From Candidatus Omnitrophota bacterium (GTDB taxonomy: Bacteria > Omnitrophota > Gorgyraeia > Gygaellales > Profunditerraquicolaceae), in NCBI GenBank assembly GCA_018825985.1, contig JAHKAP010000038.1, positions 1 to 32,868 of the forward strand: a DNA stretch of 32,868 nucleotides. Reading direction: 5' to 3'. Both the position numbers and the translations under genes were made by a program. Shown here piece after piece: positions 16,089 through 24,713 of the stretch. The notes under the pieces were generated by a model. The model ran no database searches. It worked only from the letters and a program-made list of their open reading frames with translations, and had not been told where the DNA came from. Position 1 is the first letter of the stretch; each line of letters opens with the position of its first letter.

Positions 16089-17945
16089 ATGGATTACGAC
16101 GTTATAATTATTGGCGCCGGGCATGCCGGCATTGAAGCCGGCTTAGCTAGTTCCCGCATGGGCTTACATACGCTTTTAATTACTTTAGACCCTAAAACAA
16201 TCGGCAGAATGAGTTGTAATCCGGCCATCGGCGGGGTAGGCAAGGGCCAGCTGGTTAAAGAAGTCGACGCCTTGGGCGGTGAAATGGCCAAAGCAGCTGA
16301 TGCCTGCGGGATCCAGTTTCGGATCCTTAACGCTTCCAAGGGCGCGGCAGTGCAGTCTTCCCGGGCCCAGATAGATATGTATAAGTATGAAGAGTATATG
16401 CGGGAGGCAGTTTTAAAGCAAAGAAACTTAAAGGTAAAAGAAGCCCAGGTAAAGAATCTCATTATTAAAAATCATACGGTAAGAGGAGTAGTTACTGATA
16501 AGAATAAAGAGATCTTGAGCGACTGTGTAGTTATTTCTCCCGGTACTTTTTTAGACGGCCTTATCCATGTCGGATTAAACCATCATTCCGCAGGCAGGAT
16601 TAATGAGCCTGCGGCAATCGGACTGGGAGATGATTTAAAAAGGTTTGGTTTTAATCTTTTAAGGTTTAAAACCGGTACCTGCGCGCGCTTAAATAAGGAT
16701 ACAATAGATTTTTCCCGCTTGATCATACAGCAGGGGGATGACCCGCCTAAGCCCTTTTCTTTTTCAACCCCTAAGATAATCCGTAAACAAACCCCCTGTT
16801 ATATTACTTACACTAACGAAACTACTCATAAAATTATCTTGGATAATCTGGATCGCTCTCCGCTTTATTCCGGCAAGATCAAATCTACGGGGGTAAGGTA
16901 TTGTCCGTCGATTGAAGATAAGGTCGTAAAATTTAAAGATCGGACCAGGCATCAGGTTTTCTTAGAGCCTCAGGGCTTAAATACGAAAGAGATCTATCCC
17001 AATGGCATATCTACCAGCCTTCCTGAAGATGTCCAGCTGAAGTTGATCCGCTCCATTGAAGGTTTAGAAAAAGCTGAGGTTATCCGGTTTGGTTATGGAA
17101 TTGAACATACTGTGGTCGAGCCGACCCAGCTTTATCCGACCCTGGAAACAAAATTGATCAGGAATCTTTACCTGGCCGGGCAGATTAACGGCACTACTGG
17201 TTATGAAGAAGCGGCAGCCCAGGGGCTAATTGCCGGGATTAACGCCAGCCTAAGAGTTAAGAACCAAGAACCAGTTATTCTTGACCGTTCCACTAGTTAC
17301 ATCGGGGTATTGATCGATGACCTGACTACTAAGGGCACTAATGAGCCTTACCGGATGTTTACCTCGCGAGTAGAATACCGTTTGATTTTGCGTGAGGATA
17401 ATGCCGACTTGCGCTTAAGAAAAATCGGTTATAAGTTAGGATTAGTCCCTAATGAGGATTATTTAGAAACTGAAAAGAAAATAAAAGATATTGCGGGGGG
17501 AATTTCTTTTTTAAAAACCCGCCAATTAAAACCTTCAAAAGAAATAAACCGGATTTTATCTGGTCTTAATACAGCTACTTTAAATAGAAATATGAGCCTA
17601 GAACAGATTTTAAAAAGGCCGCAGGTCAACCTCTCGGATTTAAAGGATTTAAATTGTTTATCAAAGGATATCTCAGAATCTGCTTGGGCTCAGGCGGAAA
17701 TTGAGGTAAAATATGAAGGGTTCAAAAAAAGGCAACTAATTGAAGTAGCAAAGTTTAAAAACCTGGAAAAAATTAAAATTTCGGTTGATTTAGATTACTC
17801 GCAGATCCAAAGCCTTTCTCGGGAGATAAAAGAGAAGTTAAATAAATTTAAGCCCATTAATTTAGGGCAGGCTTCCCGGATCTCCGGGGTTACTCCGGCC
17901 GCGATTTCGATGCTGATGGTGTATTTAAAGAAATTTAATGAATAA
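16089..17945 (+). CDS. mnmG: tRNA uridine-5-carboxymethylaminomethyl modification enzyme MnmG (GidA)
   Basis: MnmG, with MnmE, installs the carboxymethylaminomethyl group on U34 of tRNAs that read split-box codons, using FAD, NADH and methylenetetrahydrofolate. The 618-residue length is normal. Near the N-terminus are the dinucleotide-binding loop IIGAGHAGIEAGLASSRMG and CNPAIGGVGKGQLVKEVDAL. ALGGEMAKAADACGIQFRIL, then NASKGAAVQSSRAQ, is also conserved. Further on come LRFKTGTCARL, YEEAAAQGLIAGINAS and, toward the C-terminus, the MnmE/tRNA-binding helical region. The ATG at 16089 follows the transposon right end directly and has no visible ribosome-binding site, so translation may have been altered by the insertion. 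mnmE is not in the window. It overlaps the next gene by 8 bp. Confidence 0.96.
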   Translation: MDYDVIIIGAGHAGIEAGLASSRMGLHTLLITLDPKTIGRMSCNPAIGGVGKGQLVKEVDALGGEMAKAADACGIQFRILNASKGAAVQSSRAQIDMYKYEEYMREAVLKQRNLKVKEAQVKNLIIKNHTVRGVVTDKNKEILSDCVVISPGTFLDGLIHVGLNHHSAGRINEPAAIGLGDDLKRFGFNLLRFKTGTCARLNKDTIDFSRLIIQQGDDPPKPFSFSTPKIIRKQTPCYITYTNETTHKIILDNLDRSPLYSGKIKSTGVRYCPSIEDKVVKFKDRTRHQVFLEPQGLNTKEIYPNGISTSLPEDVQLKLIRSIEGLEKAEVIRFGYGIEHTVVEPTQLYPTLETKLIRNLYLAGQINGTTGYEEAAAQGLIAGINASLRVKNQEPVILDRSTSYIGVLIDDLTTKGTNEPYRMFTSRVEYRLILREDNADLRLRKIGYKLGLVPNEDYLETEKKIKDIAGGISFLKTRQLKPSKEINRILSGLNTATLNRNMSLEQILKRPQVNLSDLKDLNCLSKDISESAWAQAEIEVKYEGFKKRQLIEVAKFKNLEKIKISVDLDYSQIQSLSREIKEKLNKFKPINLGQASRISGVTPAAISMLMVYLKKFNE

Positions 17946-18630
17946 AAATGAAAGTTATAATAGCCTGAAGAAGTATGCCCAAGATAACGGAGCGGATTTA
18001 TTCGGCGTAGCTGATATCAGCAGCGTAAAAAAAGATTTTTTGCTTTCGAATAATTCTTTAAACAAACTGGATAAGGCAATTTGTCTGGGGATGAGATTAT
18101 CCAATGCCCTCCTGCAGGAAATAATTGATGCGCCAAATCGCCTTTACTTCCATCATTATAAAACAGTTAATGCTTCTTTGGACCAGTTAGCCTTAAAGGT
18201 TTGTAATCATATTCAAAAAATTGGTTTTTTAGCCTTACCTATTCCAGCGTCCCAGATAGTTGACTGGCAGAATCAAAAAGCCCATCTTTCTCATCGACAA
18301 GTTGGTCTTTGGGCCGGACTGGGCTGGATAGGCAGGAATAATCTATTGGTTACGAAAGAATTAGGCAGCCAGTTCAGGTTAGCCACTATTCTTACAGATA
18401 TGCCTTTAAAGATTGATAAGCCCGGTAAAGATGATTGCGGAAAGTGCCGACTTTGTATAGAGGCATGCCCGGCTAAAGCGATCAAGGAAAGCCCTAAAGA
18501 GTTCAATTTTGCCAAGTGTTTTGAGAAATTAAAAGAATTTAAAAAGCTGCGCCTGGTAGACCAGTATATCTGCGGCGTGTGTGTAAATACATGTAAAGGC
18601 GGCAATAACCTTTTCGGAGAAAGAATATGA
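17938..18630 (+). CDS. QueG-like double [4Fe-4S] protein (epoxyqueuosine reductase-related)
   Basis: The 230-residue protein belongs to the COG1600-type group that includes QueG and reductive dehalogenases. It has the WAGLGWIGRNNLLV motif that helps bind cobalamin and LSHRQVGLWAGLGW before it. At the C-terminus are eight cysteines: CGKCRLCIEACP (C167, C170, C173, C177), C194 and CGVCVNTCK (C212, C215, C219). It is much shorter than QueG (about 380 residues), and the region around the QueG catalytic Asp reads VDWQNQKAHLS, so I would not call it QueG. Still, QueG and MnmG both modify tRNA position 34, which makes the neighbourhood suggestive. It overlaps mnmG by 8 bp and the next Fe-S gene by 4 bp. 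Its substrate is unknown. Confidence 0.82.
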   Translation: MNKNESYNSLKKYAQDNGADLFGVADISSVKKDFLLSNNSLNKLDKAICLGMRLSNALLQEIIDAPNRLYFHHYKTVNASLDQLALKVCNHIQKIGFLALPIPASQIVDWQNQKAHLSHRQVGLWAGLGWIGRNNLLVTKELGSQFRLATILTDMPLKIDKPGKDDCGKCRLCIEACPAKAIKESPKEFNFAKCFEKLKEFKKLRLVDQYICGVCVNTCKGGNNLFGERI

Positions 18631-19412
18631 AGGCCATAATTTATTATTTTTCCGCTACCGGTAACTCTTTAAAAGTGGCCAGGGACCTGGCGCAGGAATT
18701 AAACGGCGCCGTAGTTTATCCGGTTACTAAAGCGTTAAAAGAAAATCAGGATGAGTCTTATAACGCGCTGGGAATTGTTTTTCCGGTTTATATGTTCGGT
18801 TTACCTCTTATAATAGTTGATTTCTTGAAATATATTAAAGTAAGGCCCGGGGCTTATTTTTTTTCAGTAGCTACCCTGGGAGGCCTCCCTGGAAGGGCGC
18901 ATTCTCTGGCCAAAAAAATACTTTGCAAGCGGGATATAAAATTAGCAGCGGGTTTTTCAGTGCTTATGCCGGGTAATTACACTCCACTTTATGGAGCTAT
19001 ACCTAATGAGCAGCAGGAAAAAATGTTTACTAATGAAAAAAACAAGATTAAGAATATAGCTGAATATGTCCGTCTTCAAAAGCGCGTGACTATTGAAGAA
19101 AAGCCATTTCTAATAAATTTACTGCTTTATAAGTTATTGTATTGGGCAGGATCGCGTACAATCCCTGATTCGGATAAGGGATTCTGGATAAATGACGCCT
19201 GCACAAAATGCGGCCTCTGCGAAAAAGTCTGCCCTGTGGCGAATATCCGGTTAAAAGAGGGAAGGCCGGAGTGGTTGCATAATTGTCAGCATTGTATGGC
19301 TTGCCTACAGTGGTGCCCGGTAGAGGCGATACAATATAAAAAATCAACTTCCGGTAAAAAACGCTACCGTCATCCTCTAATAACCGCGCAGGATATAACA
19401 GGGCAGAGATAA
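18627..19412 (+). CDS. EFR1-family flavodoxin-ferredoxin fusion
   Basis: The 261-residue protein has an N-terminal flavodoxin-like domain (YYFSATGNSLKVARDLAQEL at ~7-26 with the FMN phosphate loop SATGNS; VFPVYMFGLPLIIVDFL and ATLGGLPG further on). Its C-terminal domain has two ferredoxin motifs, CTKCGLCEKVCP (C192-C202) and CQHCMACLQWCP (C220-C230). This is the EFR1 layout found in many anaerobes. It has no membrane helix. It overlaps the preceding QueG-like gene by 4 bp, so it is a reasonable electron donor for it, although I cannot show that. The protein is a likely one-electron carrier with FMN and two [4Fe-4S] clusters. Confidence 0.88.
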   Translation: MKAIIYYFSATGNSLKVARDLAQELNGAVVYPVTKALKENQDESYNALGIVFPVYMFGLPLIIVDFLKYIKVRPGAYFFSVATLGGLPGRAHSLAKKILCKRDIKLAAGFSVLMPGNYTPLYGAIPNEQQEKMFTNEKNKIKNIAEYVRLQKRVTIEEKPFLINLLLYKLLYWAGSRTIPDSDKGFWINDACTKCGLCEKVCPVANIRLKEGRPEWLHNCQHCMACLQWCPVEAIQYKKSTSGKKRYRHPLITAQDITGQR

Positions 19413-19479
19413 ATATAGTTCAGGTTCCCGGGAGTAATTTGATAACAAAAAATAATATTTAGCAAGGGAGTGAGTAGCC

Positions 19480-20331
19480 ATGATTAAAAGAATATTTTTA
19501 TTTTTGCTTATAGCTTTATTTTTCAAACCCGTTTTTGCCGCTAAAGATAATAATTCGATCCAGATAAAGGGCTCAGATACCATGGTGAATTTGGGCCAGT
19601 CCTGGGCTGAGAAATATATGGAGCAAAATCCAACTGAATTTATCGCGGTTACCGGAGGAGGTTCAGGCACCGGTTTATCCAGCCTGATCAGCGGCACCTG
19701 CGATATCGCGATGAGCTCCAGGAATATAAAAGAAAAGGAGATTGATTTAGCTAAGCAAAAAGGGGTGATTCCTTTTGAGATAAAAGTAGCTTTGGATGGC
19801 CTGGCGGTAGTAGTCAGCCCTAAAAATCCGGTGAGTAAACTTACTGCGGATGAGCTGGCCCTGATTTTTACCGGTAAGATTACTAACTGGAAAGAATTGG
19901 GAGGAGAAGATAAAAAAATAGTTATTCTATCCCGCGAGGTAAATTCCGGCACCCATGTTTATTTTAAAGAACATGTGTTGAGGAGGAATGACCCTAAATC
20001 CAGGGAGGAATTCTCTCCCGGAGCGCTGATGCTTTCTTCTTCTCAGGCGATTGCCGATGAGGTAGCTGGAAATCCGGCTGCGATAGGTTATTATGGTATG
20101 GGGTATATTTCAACAAAGCAAAAAGCTGTTGCTATAGCCAAGGATGAGAAATCGGAGTATGTGATACCGGCAATAGAGAATGTCATAAATGGTAAATATC
20201 CTATTTCCAGGCCGTTATTTTTGTATACCAATAGTCAGCCTGGCGGGTTAACAAATAAATTTATTGATTTTATCCTTTCAAAAGAAGGCCAGAAAATAGT
20301 TGTTGAAACGGATTTCGTTCCGATTAAATAG
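19480..20331 (+). CDS. pstS: Phosphate-binding periplasmic protein PstS
   Basis: PstS is the solute-binding protein of the high-affinity phosphate ABC importer. The 283-residue precursor has a typical signal peptide at residues 1-21 (basic MIKR, hydrophobic core IFLFLLIALFF, cleavage after VFA). Phosphate-binding segments are GSDTMVNL, TGGGSGTGLSSLISGTCDIA, then MSSRNIKEKE, and SREVNSGTHVYFKEHVL, as in the PstS-like family. The length is normal for this shorter class. A GGGAGTGAG ribosome-binding site precedes the ATG. I see no clear Pho box. It is followed not directly by pstC but by a 106-bp insertion-like element at 20340-20455. Confidence 0.94.
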   Translation: MIKRIFLFLLIALFFKPVFAAKDNNSIQIKGSDTMVNLGQSWAEKYMEQNPTEFIAVTGGGSGTGLSSLISGTCDIAMSSRNIKEKEIDLAKQKGVIPFEIKVALDGLAVVVSPKNPVSKLTADELALIFTGKITNWKELGGEDKKIVILSREVNSGTHVYFKEHVLRRNDPKSREEFSPGALMLSSSQAIADEVAGNPAAIGYYGMGYISTKQKAVAIAKDEKSEYVIPAIENVINGKYPISRPLFLYTNSQPGGLTNKFIDFILSKEGQKIVVETDFVPIK

Positions 20332-20339
20332 GATCTAAA

Positions 20340-20455
20340 AGGTGCTCGTCCCCGCTACGTAAGATACGTTAAAATTTCTCGTGAAATTTTAACCTTACTC
20401 CGCGGGATCTCGTTGAATGTCCCGACGTATCGTCGGGACATATATAGGTGCTCGT
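20340..20455. repeat. Hairpin element between pstS and pstC, flanked by a 10-bp direct repeat (element A)
   Basis: AGGTGCTCGT occurs at 20340-20349 and again at 20446-20455. Between them lie two stem-loops. The first is a long hairpin at 20351-20406: outer arms CCCGC...GTAAG against CTTAC...GCGGG, and an inner perfect 11-bp stem GTTAAAATTTC / GAAATTTTAAC with loop TCGT. The second is TGTCCCGACG-TAT-CGTCGGGACA at 20418-20440. They are linked by ATCTCGTTGAATG. The second direct repeat overlaps the pstC GTG start and the ribosome-binding site has been displaced. The direct repeat resembles a target-site duplication. Confidence 0.75.
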
Positions 20456-21317
20456 GCGTAAACTCAAAGAATTAATAATTGAAAAAATCATATTTCTCTG
20501 TGGAGTGCTCTCTATAATTTTCGTAGGATTGATTTTCCTCTTTCTTTTGAAGGAAGGGCTGGCCCTGTTTAAATTTATAAGCCCCGGAGGTTTTCTTTTT
20601 GGTAAGAGTTGGTATCCTATTTCTGAACCTGCCCAATTAGGCGTCTTGCCTTTAATTTTAGGTTCGCTTATAGTCACTCTGGGAGCGGCAGTCATATCTA
20701 TACCTATAGGGGTTGGTTGCGCGGTATATATCGCTGAAGTAGCTCCCGCAAAGACCAAAGAGGTGTTAAAGACAGGGATAGAGTTATTAGCTGCTATACC
20801 AAGCGTGGTCCTGGGATTTATCGGTATGGTGACCTTAGTTCCCTGGGTAAAAAATATTTTCCATCTTCCAACTGGTTTAACCGCTCTTTCAGGTTCGATA
20901 ATGCTGGCATTCATGGCTATGCCGACCATTGTTTCTATTGCCGAAGACGCGCTTTATTCTGTCCCCAAGTCTTATAAAGAAGGGGCTTTGGCTTTAGGGG
21001 CTACCCGGTGGCAGTCTATCTATCGAGTGATGCTTCCGGCAGCTTCAAGCGGCATACTTGCCGCGGTGATGTTAGGGTTAGGCAGGGTGATCGGGGAAAC
21101 CATGGCGGTTATGATGATTACCGGGAATGCCGCGGTAATACCACAAAGCATCCTTGTACCGGTCAGGACTTTGACTGCTACTATAGCCGCGGAGATGGGT
21201 GAGGCAGTAGTCGGCAGTGAGCATTATTTTGCCCTTTTTGCCGTGGGGATAGTTTTATTTGTTATTAGTTTTGCTATTAATGTAACTGCGGATTTATTCC
21301 TGCATAAGAAAAGATAA
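20448..21317 (+). CDS. pstC: Phosphate ABC transporter permease PstC
   Basis: PstC is one of two membrane subunits of the phosphate importer. The 289-residue protein has six clear transmembrane helices, beginning with IIEKIIFLCGVLSIIFVGLI at ~10-30. It carries the permease coupling motif with the PstC pattern ALGATRWQSIYRVMLPAASS followed by GLGRVIGETMAVMM. The reading frame starts with GTG at 20448 or, less likely, GTG at 20454; neither has a normal ribosome-binding site, because the element upstream ends exactly at the start codon. The stop overlaps the pstA start by 1 base. Confidence 0.93.
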   Translation: MLVRKLKELIIEKIIFLCGVLSIIFVGLIFLFLLKEGLALFKFISPGGFLFGKSWYPISEPAQLGVLPLILGSLIVTLGAAVISIPIGVGCAVYIAEVAPAKTKEVLKTGIELLAAIPSVVLGFIGMVTLVPWVKNIFHLPTGLTALSGSIMLAFMAMPTIVSIAEDALYSVPKSYKEGALALGATRWQSIYRVMLPAASSGILAAVMLGLGRVIGETMAVMMITGNAAVIPQSILVPVRTLTATIAAEMGEAVVGSEHYFALFAVGIVLFVISFAINVTADLFLHKKR

Positions 21318-22165
21318 TGCATAATTCCCAAAGAACTCAAAAAATAGCATTTTTATTTTTATTCCTGGCAACGCTTTTGATAGTAGTTCCGGTCGGCCTG
21401 ATAGTTGTGATTATTATTCAAAAAGGCTTACCGGCAATAAACTGGCAGTTTCTAACGGATATCCCCAGGCAGGGGATGCGCGCCGGAGGAATATTCCCGG
21501 CTATAGTAGGGACTATGTATCTGGTTGCAGGAGCTATTGTTTTTGCTTTGCCTATAGGGCTTCTCGCCGCGATATATTTAAGCGAGTATTCAAAAGACAA
21601 TTTTCTTAACCGTCTTATTAAACTTGCGATTGTGAATCTTGCCGGCGTTCCTTCGGTAGTTTATGGTTTGTTTGGTTTGGCTTTATTCGTGATATTTTTA
21701 AAATTTGGGGCTTCAATTCTTTCCGGTTCTTTGACTCTGGGGATTATGATTTTACCCATCATCATTACTGCTTCTCGGGAAGCATTGGAAAGCGTGCCTG
21801 ATTCTTTCCGGGAAGTGAGCTTATCATTGGGAGCGAGCAAATGGCAGACTATCCGGCATATAGTTTTGCCTAATGCCGTTCCAGGTATATTGACCGGGAC
21901 AATTTTAGGTTTGGGCCGGGCAGCTGGCGAGACAGCCCCCATACTTTTTACCGTAGCTGCTTTTTACCTGCCCCGGCTACCCCACTCAATTTTTGACCAG
22001 GCTATGGCTTTGCCATATCACCTTTATGTTATCTCAACCCAGGTGCCGAATGTAGACGAAAAAATAAGGTATGGCACTGCCTTGGTCCTTTTGGTGCTAG
22101 TTTTGTTTATGAACCTGGTGGCTATAATAATTCGTTATAAATTTAGGAAGAAAAAGAAATGGTAA
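21317..22165 (+). CDS. pstA: Phosphate ABC transporter permease PstA
   Basis: PstA is the second membrane subunit of the importer. The 282-residue protein has six hydrophobic segments, starting with [21 protein letters not shown]. The coupling motif [20 protein letters not shown] is followed by [20 protein letters not shown], the pattern typical of PstA. A conserved [11 protein letters not shown] follows helix 1. The gene overlaps pstC by 1 base and the first pstB-type gene by 7 bp, so the operon is tightly coupled. Confidence 0.95.
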   Translation: MHNSQRTQKIAFLFLFLATLLIVVPVGLIVVIIIQKGLPAINWQFLTDIPRQGMRAGGIFPAIVGTMYLVAGAIVFALPIGLLAAIYLSEYSKDNFLNRLIKLAIVNLAGVPSVVYGLFGLALFVIFLKFGASILSGSLTLGIMILPIIITASREALESVPDSFREVSLSLGASKWQTIRHIVLPNAVPGILTGTILGLGRAAGETAPILFTVAAFYLPRLPHSIFDQAMALPYHLYVISTQVPNVDEKIRYGTALVLLVLVLFMNLVAIIIRYKFRKKKKW

Positions 22166-22908
22166 CTAAATTTGATATTGAAAATCTGAATATCTGGTTT
22201 AAAGAGGTGCGGGCGTTAAAAGACGTCAGCCTCAAAATCCAGGCCAATGAAATATTAAGCGTGATCGGTCCGTCCAACAGCGGTAAGACTACTTTTATCA
22301 GGATGCTGAACCGGATGAATGAGCTTCAGTATAATTTCCGGATGAATGGCAAAGTAGAATTGGACGGATTTGATGTCAGAAAAATAGATCTAGAGCCTTT
22401 ACGAAAAAGAGTGGGCATGGTTTTTGCCCTGCCTCTGCCGCTTCCTTTGTCTATATTCGATAATGTGGTTTACGGAGCCAGGATGCACGGCATAAACAAT
22501 AAAAATAAACTCAAAGAAATAGTCGAGCGGTCATTAAAGCAGGCCTATATCTGGGATGAAGTTAAGGACAGGCTTGGGGTTTCAGCTTATAAATTATCCG
22601 GCGGCCAGCAGCAGCGTTTATGTATAGCCAGGACCTTAGCGGTGGGGCCTGAGGTAATTTTATATGATGAGCCTTGTTCAGGCCTGGACCCTATTTCAAC
22701 GGCTAAAGTAGAAGAGACCATGCTTAAACTAAAAGAGAAATACACTATAGTCCTGGTCACTAATAACGTAAAACAGGCTGCCCGCGTAGGTGACAGGACC
22801 GCTTTTTTCTTGAACGGAGAGCTGGTTGAATTAGACAAGACCGATCAGATATTTACCGCGCCCAGGGATAAACGCACCGATGGTTATATCAGAGGGAAAT
22901 TCGGATGA
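22159..22908 (+). CDS. pstB: PstB-type phosphate ATPase, first copy, with degenerate ATP-binding residues
   Basis: The 249-residue protein has the overall PstB fold and neighbourhood, but three ATP-site residues are altered. Walker A reads GPSNSGKTT (normal G-x-x-G-x-G-K-S/T; N40 replaces the fourth-position Gly). The Q-loop reads [10 protein letters not shown] (A90 where Q is expected), and the H-loop reads VTNNVKQA (N202 instead of His). The signature [13 protein letters not shown] (146-158) and Walker B VILYDEP are intact. It overlaps pstA and, at 22905, the second pstB. Alone it would be a poor ATPase; combined with the second copy it could donate its good signature to a working site. This tandem with complementary defects is the main argument for a heterodimer. 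I know of PstB pairs with such Walker A variants only vaguely. Confidence 0.88.
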   Translation: MVTKFDIENLNIWFKEVRALKDVSLKIQANEILSVIGPSNSGKTTFIRMLNRMNELQYNFRMNGKVELDGFDVRKIDLEPLRKRVGMVFALPLPLPLSIFDNVVYGARMHGINNKNKLKEIVERSLKQAYIWDEVKDRLGVSAYKLSGGQQQRLCIARTLAVGPEVILYDEPCSGLDPISTAKVEETMLKLKEKYTIVLVTNNVKQAARVGDRTAFFLNGELVELDKTDQIFTAPRDKRTDGYIRGKFG

Positions 22909-23660
22909 CGCCTAAGATAAAGATCGAAAACCTGAATTTATGGTATGGTAGTTTCCAGGCCTTAAAAGAGATAAACGCCGCTTTTTTAGAAAAGAGGATT
23001 ACCGCAATAATCGGTCCTTCAGGATGCGGCAAATCCACGATGCTTCGGGTATTCAACCGGATGAACGAGATGATTGAGGGTGTGCGCACCAAGGGGAATA
23101 TTTTAATTGATAAAGAGAACATTCTTGATGCGGATACCGATCTGGTCGTGTTGCGTAAAAAAGTAGGCATGGTCTTTCAAAGGCCCAACCCATTCCCGTT
23201 GTCTATATATGAAAACATCGTTTTCGGGCCCAAAGTCCATGGTTTGAATAATAGATATGAATTAGAACAGATCGCTGAACACAGCCTCAGATCGGTTCTT
23301 TTATGGGATGAATTAAAGGATAAATTGAATCATTTTGCTTTGAGTTTATCTTTGGAGCAGAAACAGAGACTCTGTATTGCCAGGCTGATCGCGGTGAAAC
23401 CGGATATACTACTGATGGATGAACCATGTTCAACCCTGGACCCGCAGGCAACTTCCAAGGTTGAGGAATTAATGCGCGAACTTAAGAACAATTATACTAT
23501 AATAATAGTTACTCATAATATGCAGCAGGCAGCCCGGGTTAGCGATGATACGGGTTTTATGCTTTTGGGGGAATTAATTGAATTTGGCAAGACCGAAGAT
23601 ATCTTTACTAAGCCAAAAGATAAGCGCACTGAAGATTATATAACCGGAAGGTACGGTTAA
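22905..23660 (+). CDS. pstB: PstB-type phosphate ATPase, second copy, with degenerate signature
   Basis: The 251-residue protein has intact Walker A (GPSGCGKST, residues 37-45), a good Q-loop ([11 protein letters not shown]92), Walker B ([13 protein letters not shown]) and H-loop (VTHNMQQA, H204). Its signature is not LSGGQ but LSLEQ (148-152, followed by KQRLCIAR), which should abolish its ability to complete an ATP site in a partner. The first copy has the reverse pattern. The two proteins align over their full length and sit in one tightly overlapping operon after pstS-C-A. I read the nucleotides directly (TTA TCT TTG GAG CAG) and the change is not a frameshift. Confidence 0.92.
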   Translation: MTPKIKIENLNLWYGSFQALKEINAAFLEKRITAIIGPSGCGKSTMLRVFNRMNEMIEGVRTKGNILIDKENILDADTDLVVLRKKVGMVFQRPNPFPLSIYENIVFGPKVHGLNNRYELEQIAEHSLRSVLLWDELKDKLNHFALSLSLEQKQRLCIARLIAVKPDILLMDEPCSTLDPQATSKVEELMRELKNNYTIIIVTHNMQQAARVSDDTGFMLLGELIEFGKTEDIFTKPKDKRTEDYITGRYG

Positions 23661-23695
23661 TAAAAAGAGACAGCATAAGAAGATATAATTATGTA

Positions 23696-23781
23696 CGGAT
23701 TATTACGGATGAAAGAACAGATTATCACAGAAAAATCTTTAATAATCCGTGTGTATCCGTGAAGTGATCCGTGTATATCCG
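23696..23781. repeat. Self-complementary repeat cluster between pstB and phoU
   Basis: CGGATTATTACGGAT (23696-23710) is followed by two direct copies of the related word in the opposite orientation, ATCCGTGTGTATCCG (23745-23759) and ATCCGTGTATATCCG (23767-23781). The first arm pairs perfectly over 10 bp with TAATAATCCG at 23740-23749. The pattern is 5-bp word, N5, 5-bp word, then its reverse complement. It fills most of the 143-bp pstB-phoU gap and is not a Pho box. Confidence 0.65.
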
Positions 23782-23803
23782 GGATTAAAAAAGGAGTGAA
23801 ACC

Positions 23804-24472
23804 ATGGAGAGACATTTTGACGAAGAATTAAAAGAATTACATAAAGGTATACTTAGGATGGGGGCAATGGCCCAGGAGGCGATATTCAAGTCTACCGAAG
23901 CCTTGAAATCCTGGGATAAAAACCTGGCTCAGGGGGTAATTGATGCGGATGACAAGATCGACACTCTGGAGTTAAGTATTGATGAGCTTTGTATTGATCT
24001 GATCGCCAGGCATCAGCCTATGGCCACGGATTTAAGGTTGATTACTACCGGGATGAAGATTAATGCTGAATTAGAGAGGATCGCGGACCTGGCGGTTGAT
24101 ATTTCCCAGAGGGTGTTGGAGCTTGTAGATAAACCTCTTTTAAAACCGTTGGTTGATATCCCTAAGTTATCCTTTATTGCCCAGGAGATGGTTAAAGGCT
24201 CAATTGATGCTTTTGTAAAGAAGGATGCTGGAATGGCCAGGAAGGTAGTTCTATCCGATGCCCAAGCTGATGAATTGCGTAATTTAGTCCAAAAGGAGCT
24301 GGTTGAAGACTATATGGTTAAAGACGGTAAAACCGCTGATCGGGCAGTGCCGCTTCTTTTGATCTCCCGGCACCTGGAGCGTATCTGCGACCACGCTACT
24401 AATATAGCCGAAGATGTGATTTACCTGGTTGAGGCTAAAGTGGTTAAACATCATCCTGAAGAGCTTAGCTAA
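23804..24472 (+). CDS. phoU: Phosphate transport regulator PhoU
   Basis: PhoU links the phosphate importer to the phosphate-sensing histidine kinase and dampens Pho signalling. The 222-residue protein has the standard two three-helix bundles. Each contains the family-type acidic motif: HFDEELKELHKGILRMGAMA near the start and RLITTGMKINAELERIADLA, and, in the second half, VPLLLISRHLERICDHATNI (containing the ER-x-x-D-H-A-T-N motif). A good AGGAGTG ribosome-binding site precedes the ATG. It is the last gene of the pst operon, separated from pstB by the repeat cluster at 23696. No phoR/phoB pair is in the window. Confidence 0.95.
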   Translation: MERHFDEELKELHKGILRMGAMAQEAIFKSTEALKSWDKNLAQGVIDADDKIDTLELSIDELCIDLIARHQPMATDLRLITTGMKINAELERIADLAVDISQRVLELVDKPLLKPLVDIPKLSFIAQEMVKGSIDAFVKKDAGMARKVVLSDAQADELRNLVQKELVEDYMVKDGKTADRAVPLLLISRHLERICDHATNIAEDVIYLVEAKVVKHHPEELS

Positions 24473-24482
24473 GGCTTTTAAT

Positions 24483-24645
24483 GAGGTTGCTGAAAAATTC
24501 ATAAAACCTACACCAGCAACCTCTGATTACATAGATTCTAAAAAGATTACAGAGATTTAACGACGAAACTAAATCGTTGTAATCTGCATTTAATCGCCGT
24601 AATCAGAGAGCGCTGCCTATTTTTGGTAATATTTCAGCGCTCTCT
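24483..24645. repeat. Inverted-repeat cluster after phoU
   Basis: The gap to nadE holds three pairs. (1) GAGGTTGCTG (24483-24492) / CAGCAACCTC (24514-24523). (2) Two direct copies GATTACATAGATT (24525-24537) and GATTACAGAGATT (24545-24557) facing two inverted copies AATCGTTGTAATC (24572-24584) and AATCGCCGTAATC (24592-24604). (3) AGAGAGCGCTG (24605-24615) / CAGCGCTCTCT (24635-24645). The last hairpin may terminate phoU transcription although the T-run after it is short. Confidence 0.65.
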
Positions 24646-24655
24646 TAATATCCCC

Positions 24656-24684
24656 TTGACCCCGCCTGTTTAGGGGTATATAAT
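24656..24684 (+). promoter_or_regulatory. Sigma-70-type promoter for nadE
   Basis: TTGACC (24656-24661) and TATAAT (24679-24684) are separated by 17 bp, and lie 30 bp before the nadE ATG. Confidence 0.75.
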
Positions 24685-24713
24685 CTTAAAATCAGGCTTA
24701 TCATATTCATCCC

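Noticed and set aside
17938-18630. True QueG (epoxyqueuosine reductase)
   Set aside because: The protein is far shorter than QueG and the region of the catalytic Asp is different, so I kept it as QueG-like only.
20369-20929. Minus-strand frame across pstC and the intergenic element
   Set aside because: It is antisense to pstC and its start falls in coding sequence; its tail only reads the complement of element A.
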